Source of the DNA: Verrucomicrobiales bacterium
GTDB lineage: Bacteria; Verrucomicrobiota; Verrucomicrobiia; Verrucomicrobiales; DEV007
Assembly: GCA_016795385.1 (NCBI GenBank)
Contig: JAEUHI010000041.1
Location: 1-64,000 of the forward strand
Length of the DNA: 64,000 nt
Direction: 5' to 3'
The notes beneath the pieces are model-generated. The model saw only the letters and a list, made by a program, of their open reading frames with translations. It had not been told where the DNA came from and did no database searches. This document shows, one piece after another, positions 23,411-32,102 of this stretch. How positions within the stretch are numbered: the stretch's first letter is position 1; each line of letters opens with the position of its first letter. A program made the translations under genes and the position numbers.

Positions 23411-25098
23411 AAGCCCGCCTCCTGCTCTTCTCCGTGTCCCTCTGTGCCCTCGGTGGTTCTCCTCTCCGAGCCGCCACCTTCGAAGCGGATATCTGCGTGT
23501 TCGGGGGCACCAGCGGTGGCGTCATCGCCGCGGTGCAGGTCGCCCGCATGGGCAAACGCGTGATCCTTCTCGAGCCCGGGCGCCATCTCGGCGGCATGAC
23601 CTCGGGCGGTCTCAGCGCCGTCGACATCGGCGATCCCCGCAGCGTCGGCGGACTCGCCCGCGAATACTTCACGAGGCTCGCTGCCACCACCGGCACCGTC
23701 CTCGCCTGGGACAAACCTTTTGCCAGCAAGGGCGGCGGTCCGGCCACGGGCGGAGCCTACGCCATCGAGCCCCACGAGGCGGAGCGGCTTTTCATTGAGA
23801 TGGCGAAGGAAGCGGGCGTGCAGGTCCGCTTCGAGGCTCGCCTCACCTCGGCCGTGAAAAGCGAAGCCCGCATCACGGAACTCCGCCTCGACAACGGGGA
23901 TTCGGTCAGGGCGAAGGTCTTTCTCGACACCACCTACGAAGGCGACCTCATGGCCAAGTCGGGCGTTTCCTACACCCTCGAACGCGAGGGCAACGCGAAA
24001 TACGGCGAGACCTACAACGGCATCCACTATGCCGAAAAATACCAGCCTCGCACCGGCCATCTCATGCCCGGCGAGAACGGACGCGTCAAAGGCGGACAGG
24101 GAGTCTGGGACCGTGACTTTCCGCTCGACCCGTACGTGGTGAAGGGCGATCCCGCGAGCGGACTCCTGCCGCTCGTCGATACGGGCGAACCGGGCACTCC
24201 AGGGGATCCCGCGCCCGGGGTGCAGGCCTACTGCTACCGCCTTTGCTTGACCACCGATCCCGCCAACTCCCGCCCCATCGAGCCGCCCGCCGACTACGAT
24301 CCGAAACGCTACGAACTGGTCGTGCGCTTCATCGAGGCCTGCCTCGCCAACGGCGACGACATGGACCTGCGCTGGTTTTCCAAGCACGATCCCCTGCCCA
24401 ACGACAAATGGGATTTCAACACCGCGACCTTCGGCGGCAACCTGCCGGGTGCGAGTTGGGCCTGGCCCGAGGCAGCTTACACCGAGCGCGGACGCATCGC
24501 GAAGGCCCACGAGGACTACCATCGCGGCCTCCTCCATTTCCTCGCCACCGATCCGCGCGTGCCCGAGAAAGTGAGGAACGACATGAAACGTTTCGGCCTG
24601 CCGAAGGACGAATTCCCCGACACGGGCGGCTGGCCGCACCAGATCTACGTGCGGGAGGCCCGGCGCATGATCGGACCGCTCGTCCTGACCGAACACCACA
24701 CCTTCGGCCGCGAGGTCGCGCCGAAGTCCGTCGGGCTCGGCAGCTACGGCACGGACATCCACGAGATCCGGCGCATCGTGAAGGATGGCGTCGTCATCCG
24801 CGAGGGCAAGGTCGCGGGCGGGCGCGGCGGGGCCGGTCCCTACCCGATCGGCTATGAGGCGATCGTTCCACGGACAGAGGAATGCGAAAATCTCTTCGTC
24901 ACCTTCGCCCTCAGCGCGAGCCACAGCGCCTTCGCGAGCCTGCGGATGGAGCCCGTTTTCATGATCACGAGCCAGAGCGCCGCCACCGCCGCCTGTCTCG
25001 CGATCGACGCCGGAGTATCGGTGCAGGCGGTCGATTACGAATCGCTGCGCCGTCGACTCGAGGCCGATGGCCAGGTCCTGGAGTGGAAGTCCAAGTAG
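23407..25098 (+). CDS. Secreted FAD-dependent oxidoreductase (FAD_oxidored family)
   Basis: A 563-residue exported flavoprotein. A signal peptide ends near LRAATF. The nucleotide-binding strand DICVFGGTSGGVIAAVQVAR and the acidic E of VILLEPG bind the FAD ribose. HLGGMTSGGLSAVD is the family's next conserved block, and the C-terminal part (SHSAFASLRMEP, SQSAATAACLAIDAG) completes the domain. Members are abundant in Planctomycetes and Verrucomicrobia near glycan-degradation genes; their substrates, perhaps sugar acids or hydroxy compounds, are mostly unknown. It is coupled by a 4-nt overlap to the membrane protein before it. The signal-peptide codons coincide with a 9-nt-period repeat (see 23429). 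Confidence 0.88.
   Translation: MKARLLLFSVSLCALGGSPLRAATFEADICVFGGTSGGVIAAVQVARMGKRVILLEPGRHLGGMTSGGLSAVDIGDPRSVGGLAREYFTRLAATTGTVLAWDKPFASKGGGPATGGAYAIEPHEAERLFIEMAKEAGVQVRFEARLTSAVKSEARITELRLDNGDSVRAKVFLDTTYEGDLMAKSGVSYTLEREGNAKYGETYNGIHYAEKYQPRTGHLMPGENGRVKGGQGVWDRDFPLDPYVVKGDPASGLLPLVDTGEPGTPGDPAPGVQAYCYRLCLTTDPANSRPIEPPADYDPKRYELVVRFIEACLANGDDMDLRWFSKHDPLPNDKWDFNTATFGGNLPGASWAWPEAAYTERGRIAKAHEDYHRGLLHFLATDPRVPEKVRNDMKRFGLPKDEFPDTGGWPHQIYVREARRMIGPLVLTEHHTFGREVAPKSVGLGSYGTDIHEIRRIVKDGVVIREGKVAGGRGGAGPYPIGYEAIVPRTEECENLFVTFALSASHSAFASLRMEPVFMITSQSAATAACLAIDAGVSVQAVDYESLRRRLEADGQVLEWKSK
23429..23457. repeat. 9-nt-period repeat inside a signal-peptide coding region (copy 1)
   Basis: A 29-nt stretch whose minus strand reads as degenerate units of GGCACAGAG. 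It matches a second copy at 25574-25602 in 27 of 29 positions and lies in the same reading frame, giving S-V-S-L-C-A-L in the signal peptide of the FAD oxidoreductase. Flanking codons also match in part. Confidence 0.7.
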
Positions 25099-25137
25099 AT
25101 CTCCCATCAACCACGTGCAGACGCCCTTCCTATCACA

Positions 25138-25527
25138 ATGAAAACGCCACCGCGCCAGGTCGAATGCACCATCCCCATCCTGCCGGTGTCCGATCTGCGG
25201 AACGCGCTGCGCTTTTACACCGGTCCTCTTGGCTTCTCACTGGATTGGGGCGGAGAACCAGCCAGTAGGATCGCCTCGGTGTCCCGCGACGGCTGCGCCC
25301 TGATGCTTTCGGAAACCGGCCCCGACCCGTCGCGCGCTTGGGTTTGGATCGGATTGGAAGACGAGACCCTCTTTCACGAGTTTCGAAACGCCGGGGTGAT
25401 GATCCGTCAGGAACCACGGAACTTTACCTGGGCCTACGAAATGAAATTCGAAGATCCCGATGGCAATGTCCTCTGGCTCGGGACAGAGCCGAGACAAGAC
25501 CTGCCGTTCGAGGATTCGGCTTCTTGA
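25138..25527 (+). CDS. Glyoxalase/bleomycin-resistance (VOC) family protein
   Basis: A 129-residue cytosolic VOC-fold protein. It begins VECTIPILPVSDLRNALRFY, the first beta-alpha unit of the fold, and ends with FEDPDGNVLWLG, the usual last strand with a metal-side acidic residue. The arrangement resembles bleomycin-binding or glyoxalase-like proteins that bind small ligands without clear catalysis. It follows the FAD oxidoreductase by 39 nt and precedes the nucleoside hydrolase; no functional link is evident. Length is normal. A precise function cannot be given from sequence. Confidence 0.82.
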   Translation: MKTPPRQVECTIPILPVSDLRNALRFYTGPLGFSLDWGGEPASRIASVSRDGCALMLSETGPDPSRAWVWIGLEDETLFHEFRNAGVMIRQEPRNFTWAYEMKFEDPDGNVLWLGTEPRQDLPFEDSAS

Positions 25528-25548
25528 TGCAACGCCCTCTCTCGGATC

Positions 25549-26536
25549 ATGATTGCTCGGCTCCTCCTCATTCTCTCCGTGTCCCTCAGTGCCCTCTGTG
25601 GTGTCTCCCTCCGCGCCGCCGAGCCGGTGAAGATCCTCTTCGACACCGACATGACCACCGACTGCGATGACGCCGGAGCCATGGCCGTGCTCCACGCCCT
25701 CGCGGACCGGGGTGAATGCGAGATTCTTGCCACGGTCACGAGCGTTCCCGATCCGAACGCCCTCGCCACCGTCGATGCCATCAATCGTTACCGCGGGCGC
25801 CCCGATCTGCCGCTCGGTCTCGTCAAGGAGGGCGGCGTGAAGATGCCGTCGAAGTTCACCGGCCGTATCGCCAGGGAATTCCCCCATCGGGTCGTGTCGG
25901 GCTCGGACTTCCCCGACGCGGTCGAGGTTTATCGGGAAATCCTCACCCACCAACCGGACCGCTCCGTCGTCCTCGTCACGGTCGGCTACCTCACCAACGT
26001 GAGCCGCTTTCTCCAGTCACCCGGCGGCATGGAACTCGCACGGGCCAAGGTCACCCGATGGGTCTGCATGGGCGGCAATTTCATCGGCGATCCGCCGAAG
26101 GACGATCTCTCGCTCGGCAACGTCAACTTCCAGCGCGACGCCGCGTCGGCCCATCACGCGATCCACCACTGGCCCGGGGGAAATCGTCTTCGCCGGACGC
26201 GAGGTCTGCTCGGTGCCGAGCGGGCTCGCGATCGGTTCCGCCCTGGCCGGGACGCCGGCTGACAATCCCGTGCGCCGCGCCTACGAGCACTACTTCGACG
26301 GCACCGCCCGCGACCGTCATGTCGCCGACCTCGCCGCGGTGCTGGTTGCCGTGCGCGGCCTCACCGACTGCTGGGATGTGTCCGGCCCCGGACGCATGGA
26401 CCTGCGCGAGGACATGACCTTCGCGTGGGTGCCCGATCCAGCGGGGAAGCAACGATATCTTTTAAAGAAGCCCGTCAATGACCGGCACGTCGAGCGCGTG
26501 CTGGAGGCGTTGCTGGTGGCACCCCCGAAGGAATGA
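25549..26536 (+). pseudogene. Secreted nucleoside hydrolase, frameshifted
   Basis: Two reading frames together make one nucleoside hydrolase of about 328 residues. The first part has a signal peptide, then the family's calcium-binding N-terminus LFDTDMTTDCDDAGAM and the central VTVGYLTNVSRFL and CMGGNF. The frame breaks at a run of five G (26176-26180). Removing one G restores GEIVFAGREVCSVPSGLAIG and the remaining conserved C-terminal part, which ends with FAWVPDP. Without correction the first frame stops at 26262. This is either a true frameshift mutation, a sequencing or assembly error at a homopolymer, or (less likely) slippage. Intact members hydrolyse the N-glycosidic bond of nucleosides; the exported form suggests scavenging. 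Confidence 0.82.
25574..25602. repeat. 9-nt-period repeat inside a signal-peptide coding region (copy 2)
   Basis: Second copy of the element at 23429-23457, again in the signal peptide and again read in the same frame (S-V-S-L-S-A-L). The two differ at two of 29 positions. The encoded proteins are otherwise unrelated, so common ancestry of the repeat rather than of the genes explains the match. Confidence 0.7.
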
Positions 26537-26594
26537 CGTGAGTTGATTCCTCGGAATCGAAGCCAAAGACTACCCTGCCGCCAGATCGATCCCC

Positions 26595-27368
26595 ATGAAA
26601 TCCCTATTTTCCTTCCTCGCCCTTCTCTTTCTCCTCATCCCACCCGCGCAATCGGCTCACATCGTCTGCCTCACGATCGAGGAGCCGAACAACTACGACT
26701 CGGTCAACGCCTGCCGCGGCTTTGCCGAAAAGGAATGGAAGATGCTCGGCCACCGCGTCACGATCATCGAGGGCAATCACGAGTTTCCGACCCATTTCGA
26801 GGGCTTCCTCGAGGCGATGAAATCGGCCGATCTCCTCGTCGTCTTCGTCCGCCGCGCCACCCCGACGCGCGAGCAACTCGACGCGATCCGCGCCCACCTC
26901 GCCGCCGGCAAGCCGCTCCTCGGAATCCGCACTGCGAACCACGCCTTCATTCCGCCGGCAAACAAGCCCGTGACCGATCCGACCCTCGCGACCTGGCCGG
27001 AATTCGTGCCCGAGGTGCTCGGCTGCGACAACACCGGCTACGAGACCAAGGGGCTGCCCTACACGGTGAGCCGCCACCCGCAGGCCCCGGCGGACAGCCC
27101 CTTGCTCGAGGGCGTCGATCCCGCGTCCATTCAGGGTCACGTCTCGATGTACCGCGTGTTGCCCCTCGCCGCGGATGCCACGCCGCTGTTGTTGGGCAAA
27201 GCCAAAGACATCGAGCCGGCCCAACCGCTTGCGTGGTCGCGTCTTTATGGTCCGAAGAAAGCCCGAGTTTTCTACACCAGCCTCGGCGCGCCGGAAGACG
27301 TCATCCAGGCGGCCGTGCGTCGCCTGATCACGAACGCGGTGCGATGGACGTTGGAAAAGAGCGATTAA
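26595..27368 (+). CDS. Secreted ThuA-like (class I glutamine amidotransferase fold) protein
   Basis: A 257-residue protein with an N-terminal signal peptide (MKSLFSFLALLFLL to PAQSAH). The ThuA-like fold is seen in NACRGFAEKEWKMLGHRVTI, the strand SADLLVVFVRRATP, KPLLGIRTANHAF (the place of the amidotransferase nucleophile elbow, without a catalytic Cys), and the closing RVFYTSLGAPEDV. Family members in this group are exported and linked to sugar or glycoside degradation, but the reaction is poorly defined. It is surrounded by other secreted catabolic enzymes. Length and domain order are normal. Confidence 0.82.
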   Translation: MKSLFSFLALLFLLIPPAQSAHIVCLTIEEPNNYDSVNACRGFAEKEWKMLGHRVTIIEGNHEFPTHFEGFLEAMKSADLLVVFVRRATPTREQLDAIRAHLAAGKPLLGIRTANHAFIPPANKPVTDPTLATWPEFVPEVLGCDNTGYETKGLPYTVSRHPQAPADSPLLEGVDPASIQGHVSMYRVLPLAADATPLLLGKAKDIEPAQPLAWSRLYGPKKARVFYTSLGAPEDVIQAAVRRLITNAVRWTLEKSD

Positions 27369-27387
27369 GACGACCAAGGAAAGGGGA

Positions 27388-27548
27388 CCTACGGAACACG
27401 CTGAATACGCAGAAGCGGGAGGAATTGAAAGCGTCCGCCATGGTAACCTCCTTCTGGTTTTCTCCCGTCCGTGTCTTCTGCGTATTTTGATGCCTTCGGC
27501 ATCTATCTCGGTCTCTTGTATTTCCGCTTCTTCCGCGTGTTCCGTAGG
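27388..27548. repeat. Nested inverted-repeat element with CCTACGGAACACGC arms
   Basis: Most of the 281-nt gap between two catabolic genes is an ordered element. Outer arms CCTACGGAACACGC (27388-27401) and GCGTGTTCCGTAGG (27535-27548) are perfect 14-nt inverted copies. Inner arms AATACGCAGAAG (27404-27415) and CTTCTGCGTATT (27475-27486) are perfect 12-nt inverted copies. A small hairpin GATGCC-TTC-GGCATC lies between the two right arms (27489-27503). No coding potential was found. Confidence 0.75.
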
Positions 27549-27649
27549 CCGCCTCTTGTTCGCTCGATTGTCGGCAGCCCCTCCTACTCCTTTGAAAGAC
27601 GCGCTCGCGTCCTTGCCGCCGGGGGCAAAACCTGATTGCCTCGGGGGGG

Positions 27650-29263
27650 ATGACTCCCCGTCTCTATCTCGTGCTCGCGGCCTTCTTCGCCGCGTTTTCT
27701 CCGAACCTCCCGGCCGAGGAGATCCGCTGGCTGCTCCACTACGATGGCAGAAGCCTGCCCGCCTCGCCCTGGACCACGACGGGCGAGCCGAAGGCGGCGA
27801 TCGAGGCCGAGGGACTGCGCCTCACCGACGACTCGGCGGAGTTCGCCCATTTCCAGGCTCCGTGGACCGCGGAACCCGGCACCGAGGTCATCGTCGAGGC
27901 CGTCGTGAAAGTCTCGGCCACGACCGGTTCGCAGAAGAACAAGAGTTCGCTCTCCCTCTGGCCGTGGCGCGACGGCGCTCCGGTCTCCATCCTCGTCAGC
28001 GACGGGATCCATCAGGAAGGACTCGTCCTTTTCGCCAATCAGGCGACGAGCCACACCGACCGTTTTGTCCCGATGGACACGACAAACCGATTTCACACCT
28101 ACCAACTCGTCATCCGCGGGCGCGACATGGAAATCCGGGTCGATGGCGAACGCAAAGTCACCGGCCAGGGTGCCTTTTGGAAAGCGGCGGACTCGAGCGA
28201 GCCCTTCCTCCGCTTCGGCTCGACCGCCAAAACCGCAACCGGTGAAGCCGTTTGGCAATCCGTGAGGCTCGGGGTGAGGAAGATGAGTGATCCACCGGCC
28301 CCCGATCCGGTCAAGATCACGATCGCTGATCAATGGGAAATCCCCCGCGAGGACGTCCGCCAGACGCGGCCCTACCTCTACGACCTCGGCGAGGGCCTCC
28401 TCCTCATGAGTGTCGCCCAGGGACCCGATGCCTTTTACGAACCCTACGGCCTCCTCCGCTCGACCGATCAGGGCAAAACCTGGACACCCATCCTCGGTCT
28501 CGACCAGGTCGACACCACTCCCCTGCCCGTCGTTCGCCGTCCCGACGGCAGCATCCTCGCGATGTCGCGCTGGACGCGAACCCAGCCCGACGGCAGCGTC
28601 GTCGGAAAGACCACCTATCTCGACAAGGAAGCCAAAACCTTCACCCAGGTCGACAACCGCATCATCCTGCCGAAGGAATTCACCAACGAATCCGAAGGCG
28701 ACCAGATCATCTGCGAGCGCCACCTCTGGAACGATCCTGACGGCGGCCTGACCATGGTGGTGTGGAGCCGCAAGGCCGTGCCCCTGCCCGACGGCCGCAT
28801 GAACACCGTGCGCATGTCCCATCTTGTCCGGAGCACCGACGAGGGCAAAACCTGGAACTACTTCTCGACGATCGGCCCCGGCGGCGAGCCGGCCGTGGTG
28901 CGTTTGTCAGGGACCGAGCAGACCGCCGTGACCCGCGGCGACCGCAATTCGCGGATGAAGCAGATGTTCTCCCACGACGGTGGCAAGACCTGGTCGAAGC
29001 CCGTCGAACTGGAGGTCGGGAAGGTCCTGCCCGATCTCGTCCTCATGAGCAACGGCGTCCTCGCCTGCAGCTATGGCCGTCCCGCGAGCTGTCTCATGTT
29101 CAGCACCGACCTCGGCAAAACCTGGACCTCGCACCATGTCATCTCCGAGAAGGTCGGTTTCAACTACACCGCCATCCGCGAGATCTCACCCGGCCGGCTT
29201 CTTTACATCCACGACGCGCCGAAGATGAACGGGCTGTTCATCGATGTGGAACTCGCGAAGTAA
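27650..29263 (+). CDS. Secreted Asp-box (sialidase-like) protein with N-terminal lectin-like domain
   Basis: A 537-residue exported protein. The signal peptide is followed by a jelly-roll region (about 25-215) with strands such as WTAEPGTEVIVEAVVKV and FHTYQLVIRGRDMEIRVDG, resembling a LamG/concanavalin-type carbohydrate-binding domain. Residues about 230-537 form a sialidase-type propeller with four Asp-boxes: STDQGKTW, STDEGKTW, SHDGGKTW and STDLGKTW. A clear Y-R-I-P motif is not visible, so it is a distant family member and true sialidase activity is uncertain. It starts a run of secreted genes and is not closely similar to the propeller at 21798. The ATG chosen gives the signal peptide directly. 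Confidence 0.82.
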   Translation: MTPRLYLVLAAFFAAFSPNLPAEEIRWLLHYDGRSLPASPWTTTGEPKAAIEAEGLRLTDDSAEFAHFQAPWTAEPGTEVIVEAVVKVSATTGSQKNKSSLSLWPWRDGAPVSILVSDGIHQEGLVLFANQATSHTDRFVPMDTTNRFHTYQLVIRGRDMEIRVDGERKVTGQGAFWKAADSSEPFLRFGSTAKTATGEAVWQSVRLGVRKMSDPPAPDPVKITIADQWEIPREDVRQTRPYLYDLGEGLLLMSVAQGPDAFYEPYGLLRSTDQGKTWTPILGLDQVDTTPLPVVRRPDGSILAMSRWTRTQPDGSVVGKTTYLDKEAKTFTQVDNRIILPKEFTNESEGDQIICERHLWNDPDGGLTMVVWSRKAVPLPDGRMNTVRMSHLVRSTDEGKTWNYFSTIGPGGEPAVVRLSGTEQTAVTRGDRNSRMKQMFSHDGGKTWSKPVELEVGKVLPDLVLMSNGVLACSYGRPASCLMFSTDLGKTWTSHHVISEKVGFNYTAIREISPGRLLYIHDAPKMNGLFIDVELAK

Positions 29264-29289
29264 CCCTCTTCAGTCTCCAACCCAACCCT

Positions 29290-30159
29290 ATGAAATCACT
29301 CCTCATCGCCGCCGGTGTCCTTTCTTTCGCGCTCCCGGCATTCTCCCAAGTGTCTCCGAAAACCGTTCCCTACGTCGAAAACGGCCACGCTCGCCACGTT
29401 CTCGACATTTACGCGCCCACCGGAGCCAAGAACCTGCCCGTCGTGTTCTGGATCCACGGTGGAGGCTGGCAGACGGGCGACAAGGCGAATGTGCAGGAAA
29501 AGCCGCGCTACTTCCTGGAGAAAGGGTTCATTTTCGTCTCGATCAATCACCGCCTCCTCCCCGAAGTCGTGATGGAGGACCTCGTCGGCGATGTCGCGAA
29601 GGCCTTTGCGTGGGTGCAGCACCACATCGCCGAATACGGAGGCGATCCCTCGCGGGTGCTCGTCGGCGGCCATTCTTCGGGCGCCCAGCTCGCCGCTTTG
29701 ATTTGCACGGACGATCGCTGGCTGAAGAAGGAAGGTATCTCCTTCGACGTCCTCATCGGTTGTGTCCCGGTTGACGGCGACACCTACGACATTCCCGCCA
29801 TCATCGAGGTCGCCGAGACACGTCGCCGCGTCCATCACGAACCGCAGGCCACCTTCGGCCATCGGCAGAAATTCGGCAACGATCCGGCGAAGCATGTCGA
29901 TTTCTCCACCGTCACCCACGTCGCGAAGGACAAGGGCATTCCCCCTTTCCTCATCCTCCACGTCGCCGATCACCCTGACAATGCCGCCCAAGCCCGGAGA
30001 TTTGGCGCGGTCCTGAAGGAGGCCGGCATTCCCGTGACGGTGCACGGCCAGAAGGAAACGAATCACACCCGCATCAACGCCGAGATTGGCACCGAGGGCG
30101 ATCCGGTGACTCCAGCGCTGTCGAAGTTTGTCGAACAATGCCTCGCGGCGGCCCCTTGA
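29290..30159 (+). CDS. Secreted alpha/beta-hydrolase (esterase)
   Basis: A 289-residue exported hydrolase of the BD-FAE/carboxylesterase type. The signal peptide ends near PAFSQ. The oxyanion hole WIHGGGWQTGDK is followed by the nucleophile elbow GGHSSGAQL (Ser). The acid lies near LHVADHPDN, and the likely catalytic histidine is in KETNHTRIN. These are the features of the subgroup that removes acetyl or feruloyl groups from glycans. It lies 26 nt after the Asp-box protein and 51 nt before the DUF1080 gene; de-acetylation of sugars, possibly O-acetyl sialic acids, would fit the setting but is inferred. The start matches a normal signal peptide. Confidence 0.85.
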   Translation: MKSLLIAAGVLSFALPAFSQVSPKTVPYVENGHARHVLDIYAPTGAKNLPVVFWIHGGGWQTGDKANVQEKPRYFLEKGFIFVSINHRLLPEVVMEDLVGDVAKAFAWVQHHIAEYGGDPSRVLVGGHSSGAQLAALICTDDRWLKKEGISFDVLIGCVPVDGDTYDIPAIIEVAETRRRVHHEPQATFGHRQKFGNDPAKHVDFSTVTHVAKDKGIPPFLILHVADHPDNAAQARRFGAVLKEAGIPVTVHGQKETNHTRINAEIGTEGDPVTPALSKFVEQCLAAAP

Positions 30160-30210
30160 GCGCCCGCTTTCGCCCTTGCATCCCGTCCGCTCCACCGCGA
30201 ATCTCCCGCC

Positions 30211-30882
30211 ATGAAACACCCCCGCCTTGTTGTCGCGGCTCTGGCCGCCGCCGCTCTCCCGTTCCTCCTTCACGCCGCCGAAGAAGGCTTCACGCCCCTT
30301 TTCAACGGCAAGGACCTCAGCGGATGGAAGAACCCTTACGAATGGGGCAAGGCCGAGATCGTCGGTGACGAGATCCACCTCACCGCGGACAAGAAGTTCT
30401 TTCTCGTGACCGAGGCCCAATACGCCGATTTCATCTTCGAGGGCGAAGTGCATCTGCCCGAAGGTCAGGCGAATTCCGGCTTCATGTTCCGTTGCCACGT
30501 CGAGCCGAACAAGGTCTACGGCTACCAGTGCGAGATTGATGGATCGGACCGCCGCTGGTCGGGCGGACTCTACGACGAAGGCCGCAACCAGTGGCTCTGG
30601 CCCAGCCAGAAGGGCCGCACCAAGGTCGAGGCCGCCCTCGCCCACGAAGCCGAGTCCCAGGCCCATTTCAAAAAGCCGGAGATCCAGAATGCGCTCAAAC
30701 GCAACGACTGGAACCACGTCCGCATCACCGCGAAAGGCAACCAGCTCAAAATCGAGCTCAACGGCGTGCTCATCACCGAATACACGGACGACACCGACGC
30801 CAAAGGTCACCTCGGCATCCAGCACCACGGGGAAAAGGGCCAGACCTACCGCTTCCGCAATCTGAAGATCAAGACCCTCTGA
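30211..30882 (+). CDS. Secreted DUF1080 (3-keto-disaccharide hydrolase family) protein
   Basis: A 223-residue exported single-domain protein. After the signal peptide it shows the family's opening FTPLFNGKDLSGWK, then FEGEVHLPEGQANSGFMFR, YQCEIDG and RWSGGLYDEG, and the last strands HVRITAKGNQLKIELNG and GHLGIQHH. This concanavalin-like jelly-roll is very common in Planctomycetes and Verrucomicrobia; some members hydrolyse 3-keto glycosides made by FAD or NAD oxidoreductases. A secreted FAD oxidoreductase in the same region (23407) makes an oxidation-then-cleavage route conceivable, but the two are 5 kb apart. The family call is certain, the reaction is by analogy. Confidence 0.88.
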   Translation: MKHPRLVVAALAAAALPFLLHAAEEGFTPLFNGKDLSGWKNPYEWGKAEIVGDEIHLTADKKFFLVTEAQYADFIFEGEVHLPEGQANSGFMFRCHVEPNKVYGYQCEIDGSDRRWSGGLYDEGRNQWLWPSQKGRTKVEAALAHEAESQAHFKKPEIQNALKRNDWNHVRITAKGNQLKIELNGVLITEYTDDTDAKGHLGIQHHGEKGQTYRFRNLKIKTL

Positions 30883-30904
30883 TCCTTCCCTCTCCCTTGC
30901 CGCC

Positions 30905-32008
30905 ATGCGACTGACGCTGCCGAAGTGGTTCGACCTGCACACCCATTTCCGCCAGGGAGCGAACGTCGCCCGCTACGTCGCCGACCACCACGCGATGGGC
31001 TGTGCCGGAGCTCTGGCCATGCCGAACACGAAGCCCCCGGTCGCCGCGGTCTCGGGTCCGAAAACGGAGACGGCTTGGTCGATCGAGGCTTACCGGGCCG
31101 ACCTCCTCGCGGCCGGGGCGGATGCCTTCGAACAACTCATCGTGCCCCTCTACCTCACCCGCGAGACGACCGCGGCCATGATCTCCGGGGGCGCGGCCTC
31201 AGGACTTCTCCAAGCCTGCAAATATTACCCTCCCCACGGCACGACGAACTCCGAGCACGGCGTGCCCATGGCCGAGTGGATCGGGGGCGACGTCCTACGC
31301 GCCATGGAGGATCACGGCATCGTCCTCTGTATCCACGGCGAACAACACGCCCTCGCCGGACCGGCCTATTTTGATGAAAAACAAACGGCCGAATCGGTTT
31401 TTTACACCGAAACGATGCCGAGGCTCCGCGAGGCCCATCCGCGTCTCCGCATCGTCTGCGAGCACATCACCACCGCCGCCGCGGCACGATTCGTCGCATC
31501 CGCCGGGGACAATGTCGGTGCGACGATCACGCCGCAGCATCTTCTCTACACCGTCGGTCACCTCGTGCAGGGCTTGAAGTATCACCTCTACTGCCTGCCC
31601 CTCGTGAAATTCGAAGCCGACCGCGCCGCCCTGCGCGCGGCCGTGCTTTCACCCGGTCAGACGCGCTTTTTCGCCGGCACCGACAGCGCCCCGCACACCA
31701 CCAAAGCGACCGAGTGTGGCTGCGCCGCCGGCTGCTACACCGGAGGCTGTGCCCCCCAGCTCTACGCGATGGCCTTCGAAGAAGCCGGAGCCGATCTCGG
31801 ATCCGAGGCCGGTCGGGACGCTTTCGAACGATTCCTCTGCACGAACGGCCCCGCCTTCTATGGATTCCCCGCGTCCAAGGAGACCTTCACCCTTGAACGA
31901 ATCCCGTCGACGACCGCGCCACAAGTGACCGACGAAGGCCCCGTCGTTCCCCTACCCTACGGGATGGGCTTGACGCTGGATTGGAGTCTGGGGAGCGGGG
32001 AAGGGTGA
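30905..32008 (+). CDS. pyrC: Dihydroorotase, PyrC (class II) type
   Basis: A cytosolic zinc amidohydrolase of 367 residues closing N-carbamoyl-aspartate to dihydroorotate in pyrimidine synthesis. The metal site is complete: FDLHTHFRQG (HxH), the carboxylated lysine in CKYYPPHGTTNSEHG, the histidines of LCIHGEQH and CEHITT, and the aspartate in GTDSAPHTTKATE. GCAAGCYTGG and TNGPAFYGFPASKETFTL are further PyrC landmarks. It follows the DUF1080 gene by 22 nt but is a housekeeping function; co-transcription may be incidental. Start and length agree with the family. Confidence 0.93.
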   Translation: MRLTLPKWFDLHTHFRQGANVARYVADHHAMGCAGALAMPNTKPPVAAVSGPKTETAWSIEAYRADLLAAGADAFEQLIVPLYLTRETTAAMISGGAASGLLQACKYYPPHGTTNSEHGVPMAEWIGGDVLRAMEDHGIVLCIHGEQHALAGPAYFDEKQTAESVFYTETMPRLREAHPRLRIVCEHITTAAAARFVASAGDNVGATITPQHLLYTVGHLVQGLKYHLYCLPLVKFEADRAALRAAVLSPGQTRFFAGTDSAPHTTKATECGCAAGCYTGGCAPQLYAMAFEEAGADLGSEAGRDAFERFLCTNGPAFYGFPASKETFTLERIPSTTAPQVTDEGPVVPLPYGMGLTLDWSLGSGEG

Positions 32009-32102
32009 AGACCCCGATCCTTCGTTTCCTCTGATTTTCCGTTTGCCTAACCGGGGATTCTGTAGCAAAGTCCCCGCCCGTCCCGAAAGGGACTCCGGAA
32101 AC

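Noticed and set aside
26162-26262. Programmed frameshift in the nucleoside hydrolase
   Set aside because: The run CCC-GGG-GGA is a possible slip site, but no downstream stimulator was seen and the family has no record of frameshifting; mutation or sequence error is simpler.
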